The notes under the pieces: generated by a model
What the model was told of the DNA's origin: nothing
The model's input: the letters and a program-made list of their open reading frames with translations, nothing else
The model's database searches: none
DNA from: an uncultured Bacilli bacterium
GTDB taxonomy: Bacteria > Bacillota_I > Bacilli_A > RF39 > UBA660
DNA: 64,000 nucleotides
NCBI GenBank assembly: GCA_947626565.1
Contig: CANQSQ010000004.1
Coordinates: forward strand, 1 to 64,000
Direction of reading: 5' to 3'
Position numbers and translations under genes: made by a program
Part shown: positions 49,901-57,550 of the stretch, in pieces
Numbering within the stretch: the stretch's first letter is position 1
Layout of the letters: every line of letters begins with the position of its first letter

Positions 49901-51555
49901 AGGTTAATCCTCTTCCTGCTCATTATCGTTGTCTTAAGTGTAAAACCTCTATCTTCAATGATGATGACGGTAATTCTCTAGGAGCTACTTATTCATCAGG
50001 TTTTGATTTACCAGATAAAGAATGTCCTAACTGCCATATTCCTTTGTATAAGGATGGCCAAGATATGCCTTTTGCAACTTTCTTAGGCTTCAATGCTGAT
50101 AAAGTACCTGATATTGATCTTAACTTTTCTGATTTAAATCAAGCCAGTGCTCACGCTTATACGAAAGTTTTATTCGGTGCCGACAATGTTTATCGAGCTG
50201 GTACAATTGGTACTGTTGCCGATAAAACAGCCTTTGGTTTTGTAAAAGGTTATTGTGAGGAAAAACAATTAGGTAATATGCGTAATGCTGAAGTTGAGCG
50301 TTTAGCAATTGGTTGCACAGGCGTCAAAAGAACAACTGGTCAACATCCTGGTGGAATTGTTGTTGTACCAGATTATATGGAAGTTTCTGATTTTACTCCA
50401 TATCAATATCCAGCTGAGGACGCTACAGCTGAATGGCGAACCACTCACTTTGATTACCATTCTATCGACCAATGTTTATTAAAACTTGATATTTTGGGTC
50501 ATTCTGATCCAACCCAACTTCGCCTTATTCAACTTCAATCTAATACGGATATTATGAAAGTACCTCTAGATGATAAAGACACCATGAGCATCTTTACTTC
50601 AACCGAAGCTTTAGGGGTTACCAAAGAACAAATTATGTGTAATACCGGTACCTTAGGTATTCCTGAATTTGGAACTCCTTTTACCATTAAATTAGTTGAA
50701 GATACCAAACCAACTACTTTTGGTGAGTTAGTTAAAATATCTGGTCTATCGCATGGTACAGATGTCTGGTTAGGTAATGCTCAAGAATTAATTCAAAAAA
50801 ATATTGTTCCATTTAAAGAAACAATAGGCTGTCGTGATGATATTATGGTCTATCTAATGTATCACGGCCTAGAACCAATAAAGGCTTTTAAAATAATGGA
50901 ATTTGTTCGTAAAGGTCGTGCTAGTAAACCCAAAGACCATGATCAATGGGTAGAATATGAAAATCTTATGAAACAAGCTAATATTCCTGATTGGTTCATT
51001 GGTTCTTGTGCGAAAATTAAATACATGTTCCCTAAGGCTCATGCCTGTGCTTACGTTATGAGTGCCTTTAGAATTGCTTGGTACAAAGTTCATATGCCAG
51101 TATATTTCTATGCTTCTTGGTATTCTTCTAAAGCCACTGACGTTGATATTGTTTCCATGATTAATGGTTATGACGCTATCAAACATAAAATAGAAGATAT
51201 TCAGACTAAAGGTTTTGAAGCTTCTAATAAAGAAAATGGTCAAGCTGAAAGTTTAAAGATTGCCTTAGAAGCTACAGCTCGTAACATTAAATTTTTGAAT
51301 ATTGATTTATATAAAAGTGATGCTACCGTTTGGGTTGTTAAAAGCGATACTGAAATATATCCTCCTTTTAATGCCATCGACGGACTAGGTGATACTGTTG
51401 CTAAAAACATTGTCAAAGAACGTGAAATAAAACCTTTCTTAAGTATTGAAGATGTTCAAAGACGAGGCAAAGTTTCCCAAACTTTAATTGATAAAATGGT
51501 TGAAATGGATATATTAAAGGATTTACCTGATTCTAACCAACTAACTCTATTTTAA
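46927..51555 (+). CDS. polC: DNA polymerase III alpha subunit, Gram-positive PolC type
   Basis: OB domain, PHP (ELHTHTKMSQMDGV), embedded exonuclease (VVFDFETTGFNAGG), DIDLNFS polymerase motif. Confidence 0.97.
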   Translation: MEEKIKLLLDKINIDKETYQYFSDAKLTKIKINSKTNTWHVFIEKDTLLPLEILKELEAKKNLIDENASAIEFFFDIKNPDYSLYLEYFPYLLENLKEDLKIIEIYENSLILNDNYLTLSVTNDYEKEKLTPFLDKITCFYRRQGYKYDIDILVNHDTDVLEEIHQELDSVVIEEVTKPQPSTEKSSAPKKDKPFRREAKDPNAIIGRSISEEAIKIKNIIGEDNNIVVEGFVFGIELFESAVKEFSIITLKITDYTDSIYCKIFVRDKEEYKTICSKLSEGKWYKIRGYTKNDQYAKELVLNARDIIPIDKKADVINDLATEKRVELHTHTKMSQMDGVADEVDLVKQAIAWGHKAIAITDHNGAQGFPHVFNYVTSYNKGLEEGQTPFKAIYGTELTMIDDSVNIVIRPNDEIMLNQTFVVFDFETTGFNAGGADSIIEIGAVKIKDGIILEKYDELINPGCPLPDKITEVTNITDSMLADKDNEENAVKRFIAWFGDCPMVAHNAKFDVSFLEMAYKKYNLGTFTNPVIDTLELSRTMDNTYARHSLSALVKRYEVPWDESAHHRGDYDAEGTALVFHKMLNKLSNLNIEKMTDLDKLVSKEEIHKYGRAHHVNILVRNKTGLKNLFQLISLANTTYLYKTPRILRSEIERHREGLLIGSGCYESEVFTEARSKSDDELSNIIRFYDYVEVQPLECYDHLIQMGDFGTKVELAAHLEKIIRVTEEAGKIIVATGDVHHIKRSDKIYREIIVNQKVPGGGRHPLAKSGIKEIPSNHFRTTDEMLKDFDFLDSELAYRIVVENTNKIADLVDIVEVIIDTGGIPFSPRVKSDDGTSYLDCPRVVTDLVYTRAKDWYGEPLPHYIEERIATELYGDIVLKTIKEQLSSENLTPEALEDEAHSRLHNIILEGFDSVKDLIGQHLQNTSEEEITPEDLPKKIKKVLGGIIGGGFDPIYLIAQRLVKHSNDEGYLVGSRGSVGSSFVATMMGITEVNPLPAHYRCLKCKTSIFNDDDGNSLGATYSSGFDLPDKECPNCHIPLYKDGQDMPFATFLGFNADKVPDIDLNFSDLNQASAHAYTKVLFGADNVYRAGTIGTVADKTAFGFVKGYCEEKQLGNMRNAEVERLAIGCTGVKRTTGQHPGGIVVVPDYMEVSDFTPYQYPAEDATAEWRTTHFDYHSIDQCLLKLDILGHSDPTQLRLIQLQSNTDIMKVPLDDKDTMSIFTSTEALGVTKEQIMCNTGTLGIPEFGTPFTIKLVEDTKPTTFGELVKISGLSHGTDVWLGNAQELIQKNIVPFKETIGCRDDIMVYLMYHGLEPIKAFKIMEFVRKGRASKPKDHDQWVEYENLMKQANIPDWFIGSCAKIKYMFPKAHACAYVMSAFRIAWYKVHMPVYFYASWYSSKATDVDIVSMINGYDAIKHKIEDIQTKGFEASNKENGQAESLKIALEATARNIKFLNIDLYKSDATVWVVKSDTEIYPPFNAIDGLGDTVAKNIVKEREIKPFLSIEDVQRRGKVSQTLIDKMVEMDILKDLPDSNQLTLF

Positions 51556-51565
51556 GGAGAAAAAT

Positions 51566-51841
51566 ATGGAATATATAAGAAAAGATAATAGTAAAGTAAC
51601 TTTTACCACTATTTTAGAAGATACTAATAATGCTACTACTTTTAAGCATTTTAAAGGTAAACTTTATAAAATTATAACTATTGCTAAAGACTCAGAAGAT
51701 CTAAATGATATAGTTATTTATCAAGGACAATATGATGATAAACCATGTTGGTGCCGAAAAGTAGAGGAGTTTTTCTCAGAAGTAGATCATTCTAAATATC
51801 CTCATGTTGACCAAAAATATCGTTTTGAAAAAAATATATAA
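51566..51841 (+). CDS. DUF1653 domain protein
   Basis: FKHFKGKLYKIITIAKDSEDLNDIVIYQGQYDDKPCWCRKVEEFFSEV. Confidence 0.75.
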   Translation: MEYIRKDNSKVTFTTILEDTNNATTFKHFKGKLYKIITIAKDSEDLNDIVIYQGQYDDKPCWCRKVEEFFSEVDHSKYPHVDQKYRFEKNI

Positions 51842-51885
51842 AAACCAAAACTTCTTTCGAATAATAAGTTGAAAGGAGTTTTTAC

Positions 51886-52746
51886 ATGAAATTTTATACG
51901 GCTAAATATGATCGCGTTTTTAAAACTATCTTTTGTAATGAAGATAATCCCCATCTAATGAAAGAACTTTTAGAAAGACTTTTACATCTTAAAATTACTG
52001 AATTATCTTTTCTTTCCAATGAATTAACCCTAGAAAGTATTAATGAACGTTCTAAAACAGTTGATGTCTTAGTAAAAACAGATAATAAATATATTCACAT
52101 TGAAATAAATTCTTCTAATCCTAACTATTTACACCAACGTAACTTTATCTATTTTTCCTCTATTTTTTCTAAGAAGACTAAAAAGGACACAGATTTTGAC
52201 TTAGAAACAGAGTTTATTCATATTGATTTTACTTATGGACTAAGTAAAAAATATCCTACAGAAGGAATTTATTATCTCATGAATAAAGAGGGCCTAATGT
52301 ATATCGAAAAGTTTAAAATCATCGAGTATAATATGGACAAAATTATGCAGTATTGGTATACTCTAGATAAAGAAAACATTACTAAATATAAGCATTTAAT
52401 AATGCTAGATTTAGATAAAGAAAACTTAAAAACTTTATCCAAAGGAGATGCCTTTATAATGAATTATGAAAAAGATGTCACCACTTTAAACGAAAAAGAA
52501 ACATTCCAAAGTGCCATGACCTATGAAGAAGATCAATTACTAATTATGAATACTGAGAAAAAAATATCGTATCAAGAAGGTCTAATTCAAGGCCAAAAAG
52601 AGGGACAAAAAGAAGGCTTACAACAAGGTCTAAAAACTGCTAAAACAGATTTAGCAAAAATTATGCTCCAAAATAATGAACCAGTTGAAAAAATAGTCAA
52701 ATACACTGGTCTATCTATAGAAGAAATAAAAAACATAAAGGATTGA
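51886..52746 (+). CDS. Rpn-family (PD-(D/E)xK) recombination-promoting nuclease/putative transposase
   Basis: YDRVFKTIF, KTVDVLVKTDNKYIHIEIN (D..ExN), C-terminal QEGLIQGQKEGQKEGLQQGL and GLSIEEIKNI. Confidence 0.85.
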   Translation: MKFYTAKYDRVFKTIFCNEDNPHLMKELLERLLHLKITELSFLSNELTLESINERSKTVDVLVKTDNKYIHIEINSSNPNYLHQRNFIYFSSIFSKKTKKDTDFDLETEFIHIDFTYGLSKKYPTEGIYYLMNKEGLMYIEKFKIIEYNMDKIMQYWYTLDKENITKYKHLIMLDLDKENLKTLSKGDAFIMNYEKDVTTLNEKETFQSAMTYEEDQLLIMNTEKKISYQEGLIQGQKEGQKEGLQQGLKTAKTDLAKIMLQNNEPVEKIVKYTGLSIEEIKNIKD

Positions 52747-52753
52747 TATTATT

Positions 52754-54151
52754 ATGACTAACACACTTCTAATAAATAAAGATCATAAAATTAAAAATTC
52801 TTATTTTAACAAGGTAAAATTACAAAAAATAAAAAATTATAAAGATGAAGAAATTCTCATTGAAGAAAATACTTATCAAGCCTTTTTAAAACTTCAAGCT
52901 TTTTTAAAAACAAAAAAAATAACTATTGCTATTGATAGTGCATATCGTTCTTTAGAAGACCAAGAAAAATTATATTATGACTATACTAAATATTATGGTG
53001 AAGATTATGCTACCAAAATAGTTGCTCCTGTTGGTTACAGTGAACATCATACTGGACTAGCTATAGATATTGTCGTTTTAATAAATAATCACTTTCCAAA
53101 AGATAACACTGAAGTCCTAAATCATATAGAAGAGTATCAAAGATTAGTTCCTTATTTATCTAAATTTGGCTTTATCATTCGTTATCCGGAAGGTAAAGAA
53201 AATATTACTGGGTATCCTTATGAACCATGGCACATTCGCTATGTTGGTTCTTTTGTAGCTTCTATAATTGCTCCTAAAAATTGGACCTTAGAAGAGTATC
53301 ATCAAAATTTTAGTGGTTTAATTGCTATCAATAAAGAAAAAAATATGACTTCTTTTGATGTTGTTCATGAAATTTCAAAACTATTTGGTCTTAAAAAAGT
53401 AGGTCATACTGGTACTCTTGACCCCTTAGCAGAAGGGGTTTTAATTGTCGCTATAGGGAAGGCTACCAAAATAGTTGAACTAGTAACAGCTGAATATAAA
53501 GAATATATTGCTAGTGTTAATCTTGGCTATGAAACAGATACTCTTGATATTACTGGCAAAGTAACCATTAAAAAAACTCTTCCTAAAGACTTAGCCATAA
53601 AAGAGGTTATAAAATCTTTTCAAAAAACCTATTATCAAGAAGTACCTCTTTATTCAGCTATCAAAGTTCATGGCAAGAAACTATATGAATATGCCCGTAA
53701 TAATATAGATATTACTCCTCCACAAAAAGAAGTAACTATAAAAGAAATAGAACTACTAAACCAAACACCTACTAGCTTTACTTTTAAAGCCCTAGTATCC
53801 AAAGGTTGTTACATAAGAAGTTTAATCCGTGATATTGCCCATGCTTTAAATACATATGGTACTATGAGTTCCTTAATAAGAACTAAGCAGGGTAATGTTA
53901 CTTTAGAAAAGACTTCAACCCTACAACAAGTAAAAGAGAACCATTATCACTTACTGGCCATAACCGATGTTTTAAATTATCCAGTAATTACGGTTACTGA
54001 TCAATTAAAAGCTAAAATAATTCATGGTTGTAAAATAAAAAACACTTTTTCCATAACAAACAAAGTCATTTTTCAAGATAAAGATAATAACTTACTTGGT
54101 ATTTATGAAGTTCAAGATGATAATTTAATAGTTTGGAAGAACTTTATTTAA
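52754..54151 (+). CDS. Fusion: VanY/LdcB-like M15 carboxypeptidase + TruB tRNA pseudouridine-55 synthase
   Basis: AIDSAYRSLEDQEKLYYDY, GYSEHHTGLAIDI, PWHIRYVG (M15B) followed in the same ORF by GLIAINKEKNMTSFDVV, KKVGHTGTLDPLAEGVLIVAIGKATKI (TruB). Confidence 0.88.
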   Translation: MTNTLLINKDHKIKNSYFNKVKLQKIKNYKDEEILIEENTYQAFLKLQAFLKTKKITIAIDSAYRSLEDQEKLYYDYTKYYGEDYATKIVAPVGYSEHHTGLAIDIVVLINNHFPKDNTEVLNHIEEYQRLVPYLSKFGFIIRYPEGKENITGYPYEPWHIRYVGSFVASIIAPKNWTLEEYHQNFSGLIAINKEKNMTSFDVVHEISKLFGLKKVGHTGTLDPLAEGVLIVAIGKATKIVELVTAEYKEYIASVNLGYETDTLDITGKVTIKKTLPKDLAIKEVIKSFQKTYYQEVPLYSAIKVHGKKLYEYARNNIDITPPQKEVTIKEIELLNQTPTSFTFKALVSKGCYIRSLIRDIAHALNTYGTMSSLIRTKQGNVTLEKTSTLQQVKENHYHLLAITDVLNYPVITVTDQLKAKIIHGCKIKNTFSITNKVIFQDKDNNLLGIYEVQDDNLIVWKNFI

Positions 54152-54222
54152 CAACTTTTTCTTTACAAATCATCTATTTTATGGTATAATAGGCTAGGTC
54201 TTTCAAAAAGGGGGAATTGGTT

Positions 54223-55701
54223 ATGGATACCAAAGAATTTAAAGACTATTATAAAATATTAGATATTAATAGCAATGCTACTGCTGAAGAAATAAAAAAA
54301 GCTTATCGTACTAAAGCTCACAAATATCATCCTGATAATTATGCTAATGCAAGTGATGAAGTAAAAAAAGAATATGAAAATCTTTTAAAGGAAGTTACTG
54401 AAGCTTATAGTACTTTAAAAGATACTGTTAAAAAATATGACTATGATAAAAAATATCAAGCTTATTATGGTAAAAATAATGCAAACCAATCAGCTGATAA
54501 AAATACATCAAACAATAATCAATCAGCTAACAAAAATACATCAAATAATTACCAACAATCAGCTAACAAAAATACATCAAGTAACTATCAACAATCAGCT
54601 AACAAAAATACATCAAATAATTACCAACAATCAGCTTATAAAAATACATCAAGTAACTATCAACAATCAGCTAACAAAAATACATCAAGCAACTACCAAC
54701 AATCAGCTAACAAAAATACATCAAGTAACTATCAACAATCAGCTAACAAGAATACATCAAGTAACTACCAACAATCAGCTAACAAGAATACATCAAGCAA
54801 CTATCAACAATCAGCTAACAAAAATACATCACGTAATTACCAACAACAAACTAGCACAAATGATTTTACTAAACAAGCATATTATCAACATCATAATAAT
54901 GCCTATAAAAATGCTGGCCCAAAAAGAAGACAACATTCTGTTTTTGAAAGTTTAGTCAATGATTATAAAGCTGTTAGAAGAGAAGAAAGAAGATTTAATT
55001 TTGCTAAAAGACATAGATATTTTACTAGAAAAATTCATGATAGAGTAGATAGAGATGATCAATTTTATAAATTAAAAAATGGTATGCTACATGTTTATTA
55101 TGAAAGTTTATATCAATTCTATAATTTAACAAGTATAAAACTTGATACTCTACCAAGATATATTCTTAGAAATAGAAAATTTATTGGAACGGTACTTCTT
55201 TCATCATTTATCTTATTAAACGTTTCCAATCAAAAAGATATTGATATTGATGGCTATCAAGCTCCATATACAACAACCCAAACAACTACTGATGATAAAA
55301 ATTATATCAATATTACTCGTCACTATGAAATTAGAGGCGGTGATACCTTAACATCTATTTCTAAAGAATCTCAAACTCCAATTGCTACTATAGCTGAAAT
55401 TAACTCTTTCTATAGTGATTTAATTTATGTTGGCGATGTTATCACAGTACCTTACAAAATTGCTCTTGAAGATTTAGAGTATTATACAACTACTGTAAAA
55501 TATGATAAATCAAAATCACTTGATGATTATGCTAAAATGTATGAAACAACTAAAGAAGATATCATTGCTTTAAATAAAGATGCTATTACTAACATAGATG
55601 GTCAAGATGTAATTATGAGTGACTATATCTTAGTACCTAATTTCATTTCACGACAAAATTTAAAAGAATTAAAAAGTAATGTAAATAGTGCTCAAAAATA
55701 G
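54223..55701 (+). CDS. J-domain protein with tandem repeats, TM segment and extracytoplasmic LysM-like region
   Basis: DYYKILDINSNATAEEIKKAYRTKAHKYHPDNY (HPD), 12-aa SANKNTSSNYQQ repeats, FIGTVLLSSFILL TM, HYEIRGGDTLTSISKESQTPIATIAEINSFYSDLIYVGDVITVP LysM. Confidence 0.85.
   Translation: MDTKEFKDYYKILDINSNATAEEIKKAYRTKAHKYHPDNYANASDEVKKEYENLLKEVTEAYSTLKDTVKKYDYDKKYQAYYGKNNANQSADKNTSNNNQSANKNTSNNYQQSANKNTSSNYQQSANKNTSNNYQQSAYKNTSSNYQQSANKNTSSNYQQSANKNTSSNYQQSANKNTSSNYQQSANKNTSSNYQQSANKNTSRNYQQQTSTNDFTKQAYYQHHNNAYKNAGPKRRQHSVFESLVNDYKAVRREERRFNFAKRHRYFTRKIHDRVDRDDQFYKLKNGMLHVYYESLYQFYNLTSIKLDTLPRYILRNRKFIGTVLLSSFILLNVSNQKDIDIDGYQAPYTTTQTTTDDKNYINITRHYEIRGGDTLTSISKESQTPIATIAEINSFYSDLIYVGDVITVPYKIALEDLEYYTTTVKYDKSKSLDDYAKMYETTKEDIIALNKDAITNIDGQDVIMSDYILVPNFISRQNLKELKSNVNSAQK
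54500..54850 (+). repeat. 36-bp (12-aa) tandem coding repeats
   Basis: tcagctaacaaaaatacatcaagtaactatcaacaa repeated about 9-10 times. Confidence 0.9.
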
Positions 55702-55771
55702 CTTAAAATACCAAAAACGCTAAAAAAAGCTTGGTAAAAAATAATAATTGTGTTATAATGTTAAACAGAAA

Positions 55772-55798
55772 GGAGTGGGAAGAAAAAAATTCCCACTT
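55772..55798 (+). promoter_or_regulatory. Leader stem-loop upstream of rimP-nusA operon
   Basis: AGTGGGA-agaaaaaaat-TCCCACT in the 5' UTR. Confidence 0.6.
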
Positions 55799-55820
55799 CT
55801 TATTATTTAGGAGGCTAAAG

Positions 55821-56084
55821 ATGAAAGAAGAAGTAGGAAACTTAGTTAATGCTGCCATCAAAGATTTAAATGTATATGTCGATGATGCCTATATTTCTGA
55901 AGAAGAAGGAAAGAAAATCTTTAATATTGTTCTTGATAGTTCTGAAATAATAGACTTAAATAAAGTCACAGAAGCCTCAAGAATAATTAATAACATCATG
56001 GATCAAAATAATGAATTACTAGAAGATATCGCTGAATTAGATATTTTTTCTAAAGAAAAAGGAGATGGTAATAATGAACGGTAA
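55821..56084 (+). CDS. rimP: RimP-like ribosome maturation factor, N-terminal domain only
   Basis: VYVDDAYISEEEGKKIFNIVLDSSEIIDLNKVTEASRIINNIMD upstream of nusA; only 87 aa; SD aggaggct. Confidence 0.75.
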   Translation: MKEEVGNLVNAAIKDLNVYVDDAYISEEEGKKIFNIVLDSSEIIDLNKVTEASRIINNIMDQNNELLEDIAELDIFSKEKGDGNNER

Positions 56085-57267
56085 AGAATTTAAAAAAGCT
56101 TTAGACAATATCGTTAAAGAAAAAGATATTGACCCTGAAGTAGTATATAGTGCTATGGAATTAGCTCTAACATCAGCTTATAAGAAAAATTTTAATTCTA
56201 AGACTAATGTTAAAGTATTATTTGACCGTGTAACTGGAGAAATAAAAGTTTATTCATACTTAACTGTTGTTAGTGATGACAAGATGACTAAGGAAGAATA
56301 TGATGATTATATCTTTGAAAGTTATGCTGATGATGATGAAAAAGATACTAAGAAAGAAGAAACAACTACAGAAACTGAAGAAGAAACTCCTAAAGAAAAA
56401 ACAATCTCATTCTTTAATCCAGAAATTGAGATTAAATTAAGTGATGCTAAAAAAATTGATAAAACCTTAGAAATAGGAGATACTATTGATACTGAAGTTA
56501 CTCCAAAAGATTTTGGTCGTGTAGCAACTTCAACTGCTAAACAAGTTGTTATTCAAAAAATAAGAGAAGCTGAAAGAAATAGTATCATGGAAGAATTTGG
56601 TGACAAACAAGATGAATTACTAATTGGTACAGTTGCTTTAGAAGATACCGATAACTATTTCATTGATTTAGGTAGAACTAATGGTATTTTACCTAAAAAA
56701 GATATTATTCCTGGTGAAAAAATTGAAATGGGTTCTCAAATTAAAGTTTATGTATCTAAAGTAGATAATTCCGGTAAAAATTTACTTATTCTTTTAAGCA
56801 GAACTCATTATGGTTTTGTTAAAAGATTATTTGAATTAGAAATACCAGAATTATCTGATGGAACAGTTATGCTTTACAGTGTTGCTAGAGACCCTGGAAA
56901 TAGAAGTAAAGTAGCTGTATATTCTGAAAATCCTAACATTGATCCAATTGGAGCTTGTATTGGTGAAAAAGGAACTAGAATTGCTCGTATAATTGAAGAA
57001 TTACACGGTGAAAAATTAGATGTTGTTAGATATGATAGTGATCCAGCTGTTTTCATTGAAAACGCTTTATCACCAGCTAAAGAATTAACAGTAGCTATTA
57101 CTGATCCTAAAAAACAAGAAGCCATGGTTATTGCTGATGGTGACAACTTTTCTTTAGCCATTGGTAAAAAAGGTCAAAATGCTCGTTTAGCCTCTAAATT
57201 AACTCATTATAAAATTGATATTAAGTCAACTGATCAAGCTCGTGAAGCTGGTATTAATTTCCGTTAA
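56074..57267 (+). CDS. nusA: Transcription termination/antitermination factor NusA
   Basis: S1 and KH domains (GACIGEKGTRIARIIEELHGEKLDVVRY; AIGKKGQNARLASKLT). Confidence 0.95.
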   Translation: MNGKEFKKALDNIVKEKDIDPEVVYSAMELALTSAYKKNFNSKTNVKVLFDRVTGEIKVYSYLTVVSDDKMTKEEYDDYIFESYADDDEKDTKKEETTTETEEETPKEKTISFFNPEIEIKLSDAKKIDKTLEIGDTIDTEVTPKDFGRVATSTAKQVVIQKIREAERNSIMEEFGDKQDELLIGTVALEDTDNYFIDLGRTNGILPKKDIIPGEKIEMGSQIKVYVSKVDNSGKNLLILLSRTHYGFVKRLFELEIPELSDGTVMLYSVARDPGNRSKVAVYSENPNIDPIGACIGEKGTRIARIIEELHGEKLDVVRYDSDPAVFIENALSPAKELTVAITDPKKQEAMVIADGDNFSLAIGKKGQNARLASKLTHYKIDIKSTDQAREAGINFR

Positions 57268-57275
57268 GAGGTTTT

Positions 57276-57539
57276 ATGAAAGTACGAAAAATTCCATTAA
57301 GGACATGTGTAGTAACTAAAGAAAATCTTCCTAAACAAGAACTTTTACGAATTGTTAAAAATAAAGAAGGCGAAGTAAAAGTTGATGAAACAGGAAAGTT
57401 AAACGGGCGAGGAGCATATATTAAAAAAGATATGGCTGTTCTAGAACAAGCTATAAAAACAAAAATATTAGACAAAAAATTAGAATGTGAAATAGGGGAT
57501 AATATCTATGAAGAATTAAAGAAAATAATAGAAAAGTGA
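57276..57539 (+). CDS. ylxR: YlxR-family RNA-binding protein
   Basis: RKIPLRTCVVTKENLPKQELLRIV..GKLNGRGAYI. Confidence 0.9.
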   Translation: MKVRKIPLRTCVVTKENLPKQELLRIVKNKEGEVKVDETGKLNGRGAYIKKDMAVLEQAIKTKILDKKLECEIGDNIYEELKKIIEK

Positions 57540-57550
57540 GGTGGGTCTTT

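Noticed and set aside
50120-51243. Minus-strand ORFs inside polC (50120-50308, 50869-51243) and other antisense ORFs in housekeeping genes
   Set aside because: No SD, no recognisable domains, fully inside a strongly conserved plus-strand gene.
54500-54850. Regular 36-bp repeats resembling a CRISPR array
   Set aside because: Units are contiguous without spacers and stay in the reading frame of the J-domain protein; they are coding tandem repeats. The extra ORF at 54437-54955 is a shadow frame of these repeats.
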